A DNA stretch of 64,000 nt from Phocaeicola fibrisolvens (GTDB taxonomy: Bacteria > Bacteroidota > Bacteroidia > Bacteroidales > Bacteroidaceae): the NCBI RefSeq assembly GCF_025567125.1, contig NZ_JAOQJI010000019.1, positions 4,672 to 68,671 of the forward strand. The letters are read 5' to 3'. A program made the position numbers and the translations under genes. Below the pieces are notes generated by a model that was given only the letters and a program-made list of their open reading frames with translations, was not told the DNA's origin and ran no database searches. Of this stretch, positions 8,882 to 18,393 are shown one piece after another (the stretch's first letter is position 1; each line of letters opens with the position of its first letter).

Positions 8882-10060
8882 TTAATGATGGAACAAGCGA
8901 ATGCCGGTAAATGCCATTGCGATACCGTACTTATCACATGTTTCAATCACATTATCATCCCGTACAGAGCCTCCGGCCTGCGCAATATACTCTACCCCAC
9001 TCTTATGGGCACGTTCAATATTGTCTCCAAACGGGAAGAATGCATCAGAGCCTAAAGATACTCCCTTCTGTGTATCCAGCCATGCACGCTTCTCTTCACG
9101 AGTCAACACTTCCGGCTTCTCAGTAAAGAACTGCTGCCATACACCATCGGCTAATACGTCATCGTGATCTTCGCTGATATAAATATCAATGGTATTGTCA
9201 CGATCGGCACGACGAATCTTTTCTACCCAAGGCAAATTCAATACTTTCGGATGTTGGCGCAAATACCAAATGTCAGCCTTATTTCCAGCCAGACGAGTAC
9301 AATGGATGCGGCTCTGCTGTCCGGCACCAATACCGATAGCCTGTCCGTCTTTCACGTAACAAACAGAATTAGACTGCGTATATTTCAACGTAATCAATGC
9401 AATCATCAAATCACGCTTGGCCGATTCCGGGAAGTTCTTATTCTGTGTCGGAATATTTGCAAACAGTTCCGGTCCATTCAACTTCACCTCATTACGTCCT
9501 TGTTCAAAAGTAATACCAAACACATCCTTATGTTCAATCGGATTCGGACGATATGCCGGATCAATCTTGATGACATTATAGGTACCCTTCCGCTTATTCT
9601 TCAAAATTTCCAAAGCTGCATCTGTATATCCCGGAGCAATGACACCGTCGGACACCTCACGATTGATGAAACGGGCTGTTTCCTCGTCGCACACATCACT
9701 CAAAGCAATAAAATCACCATAAGATGACATACGGTCGGCACCACGGGCACGCACATACGCATTAGCCAACGGTGACAAAGGCAAGTTATCCACAAAATAA
9801 ATTTTCTTCATGGTTTCATCCAGTTCCAGACCAATCGCGGCCCCGGCAGGACTCACGTGTTTGAACGAAGTGGCAGCCGGCATACCGGTAGCTTCTTTCA
9901 GTTCTTTCACTAACTGCCATCCGTTGAACGCATCCAAAAAGTTGATATAACCGGGACGTCCGTTCAACACTTCAATAGGCAGTTCTCCCTCCTGCATGAA
10001 AATGCGGGCCGGCTTCTGATTAGGGTTGCAGCCGTACTTGAGTTCGAGTTCTTTAGCCAT
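8882..10060 (-). CDS. Stand-alone AICAR transformylase (phosphoribosylaminoimidazolecarboxamide formyltransferase)
   Basis: Catalyses the penultimate step of IMP synthesis, formyl transfer from 10-formyl-THF to AICAR. The 392 aa protein corresponds to the AICARFT half of PurH with no IMP cyclohydrolase domain. It opens with LKYGCNPNQKPARI and contains ATSFKHVSPAGAA (the Lys-His active-site region), GIGAGQQSRIHC and SDAFFPFGDNIERA, all characteristic of AICARFT. It resembles the separate about 390 aa AICARFT form known mainly from Clostridia. The partner activity is encoded 3.3 kb away by a cyclohydrolase-only gene on the other strand. The gene has its own -7 box at 10088-10095 and its own terminator, so it is a single-gene unit. 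Confidence 0.92.
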   Translation of the reverse strand: MAKELELKYGCNPNQKPARIFMQEGELPIEVLNGRPGYINFLDAFNGWQLVKELKEATGMPAATSFKHVSPAGAAIGLELDETMKKIYFVDNLPLSPLANAYVRARGADRMSSYGDFIALSDVCDEETARFINREVSDGVIAPGYTDAALEILKNKRKGTYNVIKIDPAYRPNPIEHKDVFGITFEQGRNEVKLNGPELFANIPTQNKNFPESAKRDLMIALITLKYTQSNSVCYVKDGQAIGIGAGQQSRIHCTRLAGNKADIWYLRQHPKVLNLPWVEKIRRADRDNTIDIYISEDHDDVLADGVWQQFFTEKPEVLTREEKRAWLDTQKGVSLGSDAFFPFGDNIERAHKSGVEYIAQAGGSVRDDNVIETCDKYGIAMAFTGIRLFHH

Positions 10061-10087
10061 ATTTTAATAGTTTGGTTGAATTTTCTA

Positions 10088-10095
10088 CAAAAGTA
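10088..10095 (-). promoter_or_regulatory. -7 box of the AICAR transformylase promoter
   Basis: TACTTTTG on the minus strand, 27 bp upstream of the ATG. No convincing -33 element is visible. Confidence 0.5.
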
Positions 10096-10182
10096 CGAAA
10101 AAAACAGAAGCATATTTCACGATTAGTACATGATTTTAGGAAATCCCACAGAAAGCTACTGGAAAATCAAAAAATAAATCTG

Positions 10183-10190
10183 TATTTTTG
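10183..10190 (+). promoter_or_regulatory. -7 box of the carbonic anhydrase promoter
   Basis: TATTTTTG on the plus strand, 29 bp upstream of the ATG at 10220. Confidence 0.5.
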
Positions 10191-10219
10191 TCCATATTCT
10201 ACACAAAATATAAAGAACC

Positions 10220-10768
10220 ATGATAGACGAATTATTACACTACAACAGGACATTCGTAGAAACGAAAGGATACGAAAAGTATATCACAAACAAATACCCT
10301 GACAAAAAAATTGCCATTGTCACTTGCATGGATACCCGATTGACAGAACTATTGCCAGCTGCATTAGGCATCAAGAACGGAGATGTCAAAATTATCAAGA
10401 ATGCCGGAGGTACAATTACTCACCCCTTTGGAAGCGCCATGCGAAGCCTGCTGGTAGCCATATATGAGCTAGGAGTAGAAGAAGTCATGATTATCGGACA
10501 CACAGATTGTGGAGTACAGCACATGGACAGCCAGGTCATGCTGCGTCACATGCGCGAAAGAGGAATCTCACAAGACCACATCGAAATGATGCAATATTGC
10601 GACATTGACTTAAATTCCTGGCTTAGCGGATTCAATGACACAGAAGAAGCTGTACAGAAAAGTGTGCACATCGTGCGCCACCACCCGTTAGTACCACAAG
10701 ATATACGGGTAAGAGGATTTATTATGGACTCTACCACAGGAAACCTCACCGAGGTACAAGAAGACTAA
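10220..10768 (+). CDS. Beta-class carbonic anhydrase
   Basis: Interconverts CO2 and bicarbonate in the cytosol. The zinc ligands and catalytic dyad are visible as Cys36-x-Asp38-x-Arg40 (CMDTR) and His94-x-x-Cys97 (GHTDCG). The 182 aa length is that of the compact bacterial beta-CA subgroup. The stretch KNAGGTITHPFGSAMRSLLVA is a family signature. It is a single-gene unit between divergent and convergent neighbours, with its own -7 box and a shared terminator. Confidence 0.94.
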   Translation: MIDELLHYNRTFVETKGYEKYITNKYPDKKIAIVTCMDTRLTELLPAALGIKNGDVKIIKNAGGTITHPFGSAMRSLLVAIYELGVEEVMIIGHTDCGVQHMDSQVMLRHMRERGISQDHIEMMQYCDIDLNSWLSGFNDTEEAVQKSVHIVRHHPLVPQDIRVRGFIMDSTTGNLTEVQED

Positions 10769-10789
10769 CCTACATAAAACCCTAAAAGA

Positions 10790-10830
10790 AAGGCCGGCAA
10801 GAAAGAGAAAAATTTCCTGCCGGCCTTTTT
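10790..10830. terminator. Terminator shared by carbonic anhydrase and the phosphate transporter
   Basis: The stem AAGGCCGGCA / TGCCGGCCTT is followed by TTTTT on the plus strand. An A-run precedes it, so it can also serve the minus-strand gene ending at 10853. Confidence 0.82.
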
Positions 10831-10852
10831 ATCAATTCAAGACTGATCAGCC

Positions 10853-13150
10853 TCAACGGTCTTCCGCCAAAGCCAGTATAGAGACCTCTTGAGGCACGTA
10901 ATCTCCCTGGAAGAAACGGCTGGCACGCAGCAGATGACGCCAGATACTCACCAATTCCTGAGATTCCTGAAGGATATTCAAATAAACCATTGCAGCCTTT
11001 AAACCCGCATTGTCAGATTCCTGCATACGGTTCATCTGCTGCTTACGCAAGGCCGATATGCTGTTTTTCAAATCATCTCCTTTCTTCAGAATATCATCAG
11101 CATCTGCATAGTTTCCCGTACTGATAACCTCTTTTGTACGCTCCATCAAACTACAAAGCTGTTCACGCACTGGAAGGAATTCCTTCACGCAATCCGGAGA
11201 TATCGGATTAAAGTTATTATCCACATGCTCCTTGCAAGGTTCACAGATTCGCTTCAGACAGTAAAGCATTTGCTCACAGCTGTTGCTTCCCAAGTGAAAC
11301 CATGTATTCTTTTCTATCGCTACGGTCATAGGAAGACGACGCAATCCCAAAATCTCTTTCCGACGACGTTTCTTGAGCATCTTCTTCTGATCATCCGTGG
11401 CATTCATGGCCTTCCGCAGACTACGCAAGTCCTCATTGATGAATCCGTCAGTTACCTGTACATAGGTCTTCTCACTGAAATCGACGTAGCTTGCCAAGGT
11501 TTCCTGTACATGCCGACGAAGCAATGCCAAGGTTTCGCTCTTATCCTTGCTGCTCATCATCCGTTTGAATATATCATCCTGCCCCTCCACTTTTTCCTCT
11601 TTCTTCTTATATTGGATATTGCTGCGTACCAAAAGCACTACGGCTACCACAATAAAGATGAACATGCCAACGAAACTGGTATAGAACATTATGAAAGTAA
11701 CCAGCGCACAAATCGTAAATGCGACAAATGCAGTGATAAACCAACCACCAATCACGGAAAGCATACCCGTAATACGATACACGGCACTTTCCCGGCTCCA
11801 AGCACGGTCGGCCAATGAACTACCCATCGCTACAATAAATGTCACATAAGTAGTAGACAACGGCAATTTCATGGTAGTACCGATGATAATCAACAATCCA
11901 GACAACACCAAGTTCACCGAAGCACGCACCATATCAAATGCAGCCCCATCGTTCAGAATCACTTCATCCTTGTTGAAACGACTGTCAATCCAACGACGCA
12001 TCCCCACCGGAATCACCCGAACCAAAAAATCATTAATATTGGTTGCACGACGCACAATGACACGAGCCAAAGCAGAAGAGCCAAACATCTCATCCCCTTC
12101 TTCCTGACGGGCCAGATCGACCGAAGTCTTGATTACATTCTTCGCCTTTTTGGAAGTAGCCAGCGCATAAACCATAACGATACCAGAAGCTATCAGGAAG
12201 ATGGCCGGAGTCTTAGCCGAAGACATCAGAGAAGACATCATAAAATCGTGAATGCCAGCTCCATTTGCATTAGCTACATAATCCGTATACGCAGAAAAGC
12301 CCGCCAAAGGCACACCGATGAAGTTCACCAAGTCATTACCGGCAAAAGCCAAAGCCAAAGAGAAAGTTCCCAGCAACACAATAATCTTAAACACATTTAC
12401 TTTACACCAGTGCAAGATTTGCATGATGACCGTAAACACCACGAAACATCCACCCACCAATATCGGGGTATTGTCCTGAATCCATTGTAGAGCTTCAGGC
12501 GTCATGAACGAAGCACTCTTCAATCCCTGTATAATAATGAAATACCCCAAGGCTGTCACGGCAATTCCACCGAACACACCGATGGTCCATGAAAGATGTT
12601 TCTTATAATTGAAACTGAAAATAAGTCGAGACACATATTGTACAATGGTACCCGCAATGAAAGCAACTGCCACAGAAAGGAAAATACCCATAATGACCGA
12701 CAGAGCCTTTTCCGTATTCATCATGTCCCCTAGGCTCAACATGCCAGTTTCATCTCCGATAATCTTCAGAATGGCCAGAATAAATGTACCTCCCAATAGT
12801 TCAAACACCATGGACACCGTGGTTGAAGTAGGCAGTCCCAATGTATTGAAAACATCCAGCAATACCACATCTGTTACCATTACAGCCAACAAGATACACA
12901 TAATCTCATAAAAGCTGAAATTCACCGGTTGAAAAATACCATGACGGGCAATATCCATCATACCATTGCTCAACACTGCTCCAGCAAAAACTCCGACAGC
13001 AGCCACAATGATAATGGTTTTAAACTTTGCGACCTTTGCACCCACTGCCGAATTCATGAAGTTCACAGCATCGTTGCTGACACCTACCAGCAAATCAAAA
13101 ATTGCCAGCATAAACAGGAAAATAACAATTCCCAGATAAATAGTTTCCAT
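10853..13150 (-). CDS. PiT-family inorganic phosphate transporter with C-terminal PhoU-like region
   Basis: An inner-membrane phosphate symporter. The start METIYLGIV at 13150 is preferred over upstream codons because a promoter lies at 13178-13207 and the preceding residues are not membrane-like. The 765 aa protein has two PHO4 halves, each carrying the family signature: GVSNDAVNFMNSAVG near the N-terminus and GNDLVNFIGVPLAG further on. About ten membrane segments follow. From about residue 550 there is a cytosolic helical tail with a PhoU-like feel (SKDKSETLALLRRHVQETL onward). PiT proteins of this size with such a tail are usual in Bacteroidetes. Confidence 0.9.
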   Translation of the reverse strand: METIYLGIVIFLFMLAIFDLLVGVSNDAVNFMNSAVGAKVAKFKTIIIVAAVGVFAGAVLSNGMMDIARHGIFQPVNFSFYEIMCILLAVMVTDVVLLDVFNTLGLPTSTTVSMVFELLGGTFILAILKIIGDETGMLSLGDMMNTEKALSVIMGIFLSVAVAFIAGTIVQYVSRLIFSFNYKKHLSWTIGVFGGIAVTALGYFIIIQGLKSASFMTPEALQWIQDNTPILVGGCFVVFTVIMQILHWCKVNVFKIIVLLGTFSLALAFAGNDLVNFIGVPLAGFSAYTDYVANANGAGIHDFMMSSLMSSAKTPAIFLIASGIVMVYALATSKKAKNVIKTSVDLARQEEGDEMFGSSALARVIVRRATNINDFLVRVIPVGMRRWIDSRFNKDEVILNDGAAFDMVRASVNLVLSGLLIIIGTTMKLPLSTTYVTFIVAMGSSLADRAWSRESAVYRITGMLSVIGGWFITAFVAFTICALVTFIMFYTSFVGMFIFIVVAVVLLVRSNIQYKKKEEKVEGQDDIFKRMMSSKDKSETLALLRRHVQETLASYVDFSEKTYVQVTDGFINEDLRSLRKAMNATDDQKKMLKKRRRKEILGLRRLPMTVAIEKNTWFHLGSNSCEQMLYCLKRICEPCKEHVDNNFNPISPDCVKEFLPVREQLCSLMERTKEVISTGNYADADDILKKGDDLKNSISALRKQQMNRMQESDNAGLKAAMVYLNILQESQELVSIWRHLLRASRFFQGDYVPQEVSILALAEDR

Positions 13151-13177
13151 ATTTGTTTTGTTAAGTTTTTCCGGGTG

Positions 13178-13207
13178 CAAAAATATTTCATTCTTGTTAT
13201 AAACAAA
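13178..13207 (-). promoter_or_regulatory. Promoter of the phosphate transporter gene
   Basis: On the minus strand, -7 TATTTTTG (13178-13185) with TTTG at 13204-13207, spaced by 18 bp. Confidence 0.6.
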
Positions 13208-13358
13208 TGTCATATATATTACAATCATGTTACAAAATCCGGAAAACATCCAAAACAAACCGCCTATTCACAAGAGGGTCAGACCTAAAACTTTCAGTGA
13301 TAATGTAAAAAAAAGATATTTTATTTTCCGTATGCTGTGTTTATCACTTGAAAATTCG

Positions 13359-13366
13359 TAATTTTG
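13359..13366 (+). promoter_or_regulatory. -7 box before the IMP cyclohydrolase gene
   Basis: TAATTTTG, 26 bp before the start codon at 13392. It may also drive the mre operon downstream. Confidence 0.5.
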
Positions 13367-13391
13367 CGGCTGAATTCAAAATCTCAAAATT

Positions 13392-13985
13392 ATGTCAGAA
13401 TCAAAGAAAATAAAGACCGCATTGGTTTCAGTTTACCATAAAGACGGCTTGGATGCTATTTTAGCTAAACTTCACGCTGAAGGAGTTGAGTTCCTGTCAA
13501 CTGGAGGAACACGTCACTTCATCGAATCACTGGGTTATCCTTGCAAAGCTGTAGAAGACATTACTACTTATCCTTCTATCTTGGGGGGACGCGTAAAGAC
13601 ATTACACCCTAAAATCTTTGGAGGTATCCTCTGCCGTAGAGAATTGGAAAGCGACCAAAAACAGGTTGCACAATATGAAATTCCAGAAATCGACCTGGTA
13701 ATTGTGGACTTATATCCATTTGAAGATACTGTAGCCAGCGGTGCTGCCGAACAAGACATCATCGAAAAAATTGATATAGGCGGTATTTCATTGATTCGCG
13801 CCGGAGCCAAAAACTTCAATGACGTAGTCATCGTAGCAAGTAAGCACCAATACCAGCCTCTATTGGACATCCTGAACCAGCAAGGAGCCGTCACAACCCG
13901 CGAACAGCGTCGTTGGTTTGCAGGTGAAGCCTTTACTGTTTCTTCACACTACGATTCTGCCATCCGCGATTATTTCAAGAAATAA
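13392..13985 (+). CDS. purH: IMP cyclohydrolase (PurH N-terminal domain only)
   Basis: Closes the purine ring (FAICAR to IMP). The 197 aa protein matches only the MGS-fold N-terminal domain of bifunctional PurH, which is normally about 507 aa. Signatures are ALVSVYHKDGL, EFLSTGGTRHFIES, GGRVKTLHPKIFGGIL and DIGGISLIRAGAKN. It ends cleanly at YDSAIRDYFKK, just where the AICAR transformylase domain would begin, and no remnant of that domain follows before mreB. The missing activity is supplied by the separate gene at 8882-10060. It sits 70 bp upstream of mreB. Confidence 0.93.
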   Translation: MSESKKIKTALVSVYHKDGLDAILAKLHAEGVEFLSTGGTRHFIESLGYPCKAVEDITTYPSILGGRVKTLHPKIFGGILCRRELESDQKQVAQYEIPEIDLVIVDLYPFEDTVASGAAEQDIIEKIDIGGISLIRAGAKNFNDVVIVASKHQYQPLLDILNQQGAVTTREQRRWFAGEAFTVSSHYDSAIRDYFKK

Positions 13986-14055
13986 TCGCAAAGAGCAAAC
14001 GTCCTGTCTTCCTCAATGGATTTATTAATTTTCAATCTAGACTTATATTAAAGGA

Positions 14056-15078
14056 ATGGGATTATTCTCCTTTACACAAAACATAGCGATGGACCTTGGC
14101 ACAGCCAATACCATCATTATCAGCAACGACAAAATTGTGGTAGATGAACCCTCCGTCGTTGCGCTGGATCGCCGTACAGACAAAATGATTGCTGTAGGTG
14201 AACGTGCAAAGATGATGTACGAAAAAGAAAATCCGAATATCCGTACCGTACGTCCGCTTCGTGATGGAGTCATTGCCGACTTCAATGCCTGCGAACAGAT
14301 GATGCGTGGATTGATAAAGAAAGTAAATACCGGACGTCATCTTTTTACTCCTTCCCTGCGTATGGTTATCGGTGTACCATCGGGGTCGACTGAAGTAGAA
14401 CTTCGTGCCGTACGTGACAGTGCGGAACATGCAGGAGGACGTGATGTCTACCTGATATTTGAACCAATGGCGGCTGCTATCGGTATCGGACTGGATGTGG
14501 AAGCTCCGGAAGGCAACATGGTAGTCGATATAGGTGGAGGCTCTACGGAAATTGCCGTAATCTCACTGGGAGGTATTGTTTCCAATAACTCTATCCGTGT
14601 AGCAGGCGACGACCTGACAGCAGATATTCAAGAATACATGAGCCGACAGCACAATGTCAAAGTCAGTGAGAGAATGGCCGAACGTATCAAAATTCATGTA
14701 GGAGCTGCCATCACCGACTTGGGAGACAACGCTCCGGAAGACTACATCGTGCGTGGCCCGAATCGTATCACTGCCCTTCCCATGGAAGTTCCGGTATGCT
14801 ATCAGGAAATTGCACACTGCATGGAAAAAAGCATTGCCAAAATTGAAACAGCCATCCTGAGTGCATTGGAAAATACTCCTCCAGAACTGTATGCCGACAT
14901 TGTTAATAACGGAATCTATCTTGCGGGAGGTGGTGCACTGTTGCGCGGACTCGACAAACGTCTGACAGACAAAATCAACATTCCTTTCCATATTGCCGAA
15001 GACCCCTTGCTGAGCGTAGCCAAAGGAACAGGCATTGCCTTAAAGAATGTAGACCGTTTCTCATTCCTGATGAGATAA
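14056..15078 (+). CDS. mreB: Rod-shape determining protein MreB
   Basis: An actin-like ATPase that forms membrane-associated filaments guiding the elongasome. The 340 aa protein has the phosphate-1 motif DLGTANT, the phosphate-2 region VDIGGGSTEIAVISLGG and the adenosine motif YLAGGGALLRGL. It leads the rod operon with mreC, mreD, mrdA and rodA on the same strand. A very strong hairpin lies in the 88-bp gap before mreC. Confidence 0.97.
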   Translation: MGLFSFTQNIAMDLGTANTIIISNDKIVVDEPSVVALDRRTDKMIAVGERAKMMYEKENPNIRTVRPLRDGVIADFNACEQMMRGLIKKVNTGRHLFTPSLRMVIGVPSGSTEVELRAVRDSAEHAGGRDVYLIFEPMAAAIGIGLDVEAPEGNMVVDIGGGSTEIAVISLGGIVSNNSIRVAGDDLTADIQEYMSRQHNVKVSERMAERIKIHVGAAITDLGDNAPEDYIVRGPNRITALPMEVPVCYQEIAHCMEKSIAKIETAILSALENTPPELYADIVNNGIYLAGGGALLRGLDKRLTDKINIPFHIAEDPLLSVAKGTGIALKNVDRFSFLMR

Positions 15079-15085
15079 AACATAT

Positions 15086-15130
15086 AAAATTGAAAATGAA
15101 GAAACCAAGAGTTTCTTCATTTTCAATTTT
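15086..15130. terminator. Perfect 20-bp hairpin between mreB and mreC (terminator or attenuator)
   Basis: A 20-bp perfect inverted repeat (15086-15105 and 15111-15130, starting AAAATTGAAAATG) with a 5-nt loop, 8 bp after the mreB stop codon. The arm ends in TTTT followed by CATTTTTCG. It looks like a terminator that could be partly read through so that MreB is made in excess over MreCD. Confidence 0.75.
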
Positions 15131-15166
15131 CATTTTTCGTTCACCCATCATTTCGGATTCTTTGAC

Positions 15167-16018
15167 ATGCGAAATCTGATCAATTTTCTGCTGAAATATA
15201 ATCACTGGTTTCTTTTCGTACTTTTGGAAATCATTTCACTCACCTTGTTGTTCCGATTCAACAACTATCAGGGAAGTGCTTTCTTCACCTCTGCCAATTA
15301 TGTGGCCGGACTGGTATACGAAGCATCCAACCAAGTGACCCGTTACTTCGGACTGACAGAAGTCAACAAAAACCTGACTGCACGAAATGTCGAGCTGGAA
15401 ATTGAAGTGGAACGTCTTTCACAGGCGCTGGAGCAATATACTCAAGATACTACCGGAATAGCCAACCTGCGCAAAGAAGCATTGAAAGATTACGTATTAT
15501 ACGATGCAAAAGTCATCAATAACAGTGTGACTCACCCGGATAACTTCATTACCATTGACAAAGGAGAAGCTGACGGGATACGCACCGAAATGGGAGTGGT
15601 TTGCGGAAACGGCGTAGTAGGCATTGTGTATCTCACAGGACGTCATCACGCCATCGTCCTGCCGGTGCTGAATTCAAAAAGCAGCATCAGTTGCAAAATC
15701 AAGAGGACATCGTATTTCGGTTTTCTGAAATGGGACGGAGGATCCTCGCAATACGCTTATGTAAAAGATTTACCCCGACATTCGGAATTTTCATTGGGTG
15801 ACACCATTGTTACCAGCGGACATAGCGCAGTTTTCCCTGCTGGAATACCGGTAGGAACAGTCGACGACATGACCGACAGTCACGATGGTTTATCCTACCT
15901 GCTCAAAGTTAAACTATTTACCGACTTTGCACGACTGAATGACGTACGGGTACTAGGATCTTTCAATGGAGCAGAACAGATACAACTGGAAGACAGCGTA
16001 CGCTCCATGACACACTAA
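15167..16018 (+). CDS. mreC: Rod-shape determining protein MreC
   Basis: A bitopic membrane protein linking MreB to the periplasmic elongation machinery. The 283 aa protein has a short cytosolic N-terminus and one membrane segment (residues 13-30, FLFVLLEIISLTLLF). A periplasmic coiled coil follows at about 65-95, then the MreC beta-barrel domain with the VTHPDNFITIDKGEADGI motif. It is separated from mreB by a strong hairpin and lies 27 bp before mreD. Confidence 0.95.
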   Translation: MRNLINFLLKYNHWFLFVLLEIISLTLLFRFNNYQGSAFFTSANYVAGLVYEASNQVTRYFGLTEVNKNLTARNVELEIEVERLSQALEQYTQDTTGIANLRKEALKDYVLYDAKVINNSVTHPDNFITIDKGEADGIRTEMGVVCGNGVVGIVYLTGRHHAIVLPVLNSKSSISCKIKRTSYFGFLKWDGGSSQYAYVKDLPRHSEFSLGDTIVTSGHSAVFPAGIPVGTVDDMTDSHDGLSYLLKVKLFTDFARLNDVRVLGSFNGAEQIQLEDSVRSMTH

Positions 16019-16045
16019 ACAACAACACAGAAATTCAGGGAAATT

Positions 16046-16543
16046 ATGCAACACATCATACGTCTTGAATGGTTCGTCATACTGGTCCTGCTTCAGGCAC
16101 TGGTGCTCAACCATGTCCACTTCGAACAATATGCCACCCCTTTGCTCTACATCTATTTCCTGCTGAAAATCAACTCAGGAAACAGTCGAAAAGGTCTCAT
16201 GCTATGGGCTTTTTCTATGGGACTCTGCATAGACATATTCAGTAATACTCCCGGACTGAATGCGGCAGCCTCCGTACTCACCGCATTCTGCCGCCCTTGG
16301 ATATTACGGGTACTTTCCCTACGTGATACAACCGAAAATTTTGAGCCCGGCATCTATCAAATGGGGTTTACAGCCTTTTTCCGGTATGCTCTGGTCATTG
16401 TCTTGCTGCATTCACTTACGCTGAACCTGCTCGACACCTTTTCGCTGGCCAGATTCCAAACCTTGCTGTTGAAAATCCTAAGCGATGCTTGCATCACCCT
16501 TATCTTCATTTTATGCATTGATTCTGTCAGGAGGAAAAGATAG
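16046..16543 (+). CDS. mreD: Rod-shape determining protein MreD
   Basis: A small integral membrane protein of the elongasome. The 165 aa are strongly hydrophobic with about five membrane segments. Position between mreC and mrdA supports the call, since MreD sequences are poorly conserved. Its stop codon TAG overlaps the GTG start of mrdA (TAGTG), suggesting translational coupling. Confidence 0.9.
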   Translation: MQHIIRLEWFVILVLLQALVLNHVHFEQYATPLLYIYFLLKINSGNSRKGLMLWAFSMGLCIDIFSNTPGLNAAASVLTAFCRPWILRVLSLRDTTENFEPGIYQMGFTAFFRYALVIVLLHSLTLNLLDTFSLARFQTLLLKILSDACITLIFILCIDSVRRKR

Positions 16544-18393
16544 TGGAAAGAAATTACGATCTTGAAAGACGAAAATATGTCATTGCCGGAGCGGTCATTG
16601 CCATTGTGGCCATTTTCCTGATACGTCTGCTTTCCCTGCAAATCATGAGCGAAGACTACAAGAAAAACGCCGACAGCAATGCCTTCCTCAAAAAGATACA
16701 GTATCCTAGCCGGGGAGTCATCTACGACCGCAACGATAAACTGCTAGTATACAACCAACCAGCTTATGACATTACGGTCATCATGAAGGAAATCACGGAA
16801 CTGGACACGCTTGATTTATGCCAGACGCTACACATCACTCCAGAATTCTTACGCAAGAAATTCCGCGATTTGAAAGACCGACGGCTGAATCCGGGATATT
16901 CACCCTATACCAATCAAGTATTTCTGACACAACTTTCAGCAGAAGACTGCGGAGTGTTTCAAGAAAAACTGTTCAAATTTCCAGGTTTCTACATCCAACG
17001 CCGAACCATCCGCCAGTATAATTACAACGCTGGAGCACATATTTTAGGGGATATCGCAGAGGTATCAAAATCCGACATGGAAAAAGATGACTACTACATC
17101 CCTGGCGACTTTATCGGGAAACTGGGAGTAGAGCGTTCTTATGAGAAGCAGTTACGAGGCGAAAAAGGTATCGAGATTTTATTACGTGATGCCCGTGGAC
17201 GCATCCAGGGCAACTACATGGACGGAAAATTCGACAAGGCTCCCGTGGCGGGTAAGAACTTGAGACTAAGCCTGGACATTGAACTTCAACAACTGGGTGA
17301 GCGACTGCTGGAAGGAAAAATTGGCAGCATCGTCGCCATCGAGCCTGCTACCGGCGAAGTCCTCTGTCTGGTTTCCTCTCCATCGTACGACCCACGCCAA
17401 ATGGTAGGAAGAAACCGTGGAAAAAACCACCTGATACTGGCACGTGACCCTTGGAAACCCTTGCTGAACCGTGCCATTATGGGAACTTATCCACCTGGAT
17501 CGACTTTCAAAACCTCACAGGCACTGACCTACCTGCAAGAAGGCATTATCACCACGGGAACCAGTTACCCTTGCAACGGAGGGTTCAACTACAGAGGACT
17601 TCATGTGGGTTGCCACTCACACCCCTCCCCACTTTCCCTGATACCGGCCATAGCGACTTCATGCAACGGTTATTTCTGCTGGGGCCTTTACCACATGATT
17701 GGAGCCCGCCAGAAATATGGGTCTGTACAAAAAGCCTTGAATACATGGAGAGACTATATGGTGTCCATGGGATTCGGCTACCCGCTCGGAATTGACCTTC
17801 CCGGCGAAAAAAGAGGGTTTATCCCCAATGCCAGTGTCTACGACAAAGCCTATCGCGGTTCATGGAATGGATTGACCATCATCAGTATTTCTATCGGACA
17901 GGGCGAAGTAACCCTGACTCCGCTACAAATTGCCAACCTGGGAGCTACCATCGCCAACAGAGGTTACTTTATCACTCCACATGTGGTGAAGGAAGTGGAA
18001 GGTGAAGCACTCGATACACTCTATTCCAAGAGACGCTATACCATGGTCGACCGTTCGCATTACGATGAAGTGGTGCAAGGTATGCGTGCCGCTGTACTCG
18101 GCGGAACTTGCCGGGGAGCCAACCTGCCCGACATAGAAGTCTGTGGCAAAACCGGTACCGCCCAGAACAGAGGAAAAGACCACTCCGCCTTCATGGGATT
18201 TGCCCCGATGAACGACCCTAAAATAGCAATTGCTGTTTATGTGGAAAACGGTGGATTTGGTGCCGTATACGGTGTACCTATCGGACGGCTCATGATTGAA
18301 AAATATCTAAAAGGACAGCTCTCGCCCGAAGATGAAGCGATGGCAACAGAAATTCAAAACAGGAGGATTGATTATGGGATACACGAGAGGTAG
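16543..18393 (+). CDS. mrdA: Penicillin-binding protein 2 (elongation transpeptidase)
   Basis: A cross-linking enzyme of lateral wall synthesis; one N-terminal membrane helix, then periplasmic. The GTG start overlaps the mreD stop codon, and GGAGG lies about 12 bp upstream. In the 616 aa protein the dimerisation domain (about 50-220) is followed by the transpeptidase domain with the SxxK motif STFK (Ser320), SCN in ATSCNGYFC and KTG in CGKTGTAQN. All catalytic motifs are intact. The end overlaps rodA by 20 bp. Confidence 0.96.
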   Translation: MERNYDLERRKYVIAGAVIAIVAIFLIRLLSLQIMSEDYKKNADSNAFLKKIQYPSRGVIYDRNDKLLVYNQPAYDITVIMKEITELDTLDLCQTLHITPEFLRKKFRDLKDRRLNPGYSPYTNQVFLTQLSAEDCGVFQEKLFKFPGFYIQRRTIRQYNYNAGAHILGDIAEVSKSDMEKDDYYIPGDFIGKLGVERSYEKQLRGEKGIEILLRDARGRIQGNYMDGKFDKAPVAGKNLRLSLDIELQQLGERLLEGKIGSIVAIEPATGEVLCLVSSPSYDPRQMVGRNRGKNHLILARDPWKPLLNRAIMGTYPPGSTFKTSQALTYLQEGIITTGTSYPCNGGFNYRGLHVGCHSHPSPLSLIPAIATSCNGYFCWGLYHMIGARQKYGSVQKALNTWRDYMVSMGFGYPLGIDLPGEKRGFIPNASVYDKAYRGSWNGLTIISISIGQGEVTLTPLQIANLGATIANRGYFITPHVVKEVEGEALDTLYSKRRYTMVDRSHYDEVVQGMRAAVLGGTCRGANLPDIEVCGKTGTAQNRGKDHSAFMGFAPMNDPKIAIAVYVENGGFGAVYGVPIGRLMIEKYLKGQLSPEDEAMATEIQNRRIDYGIHER

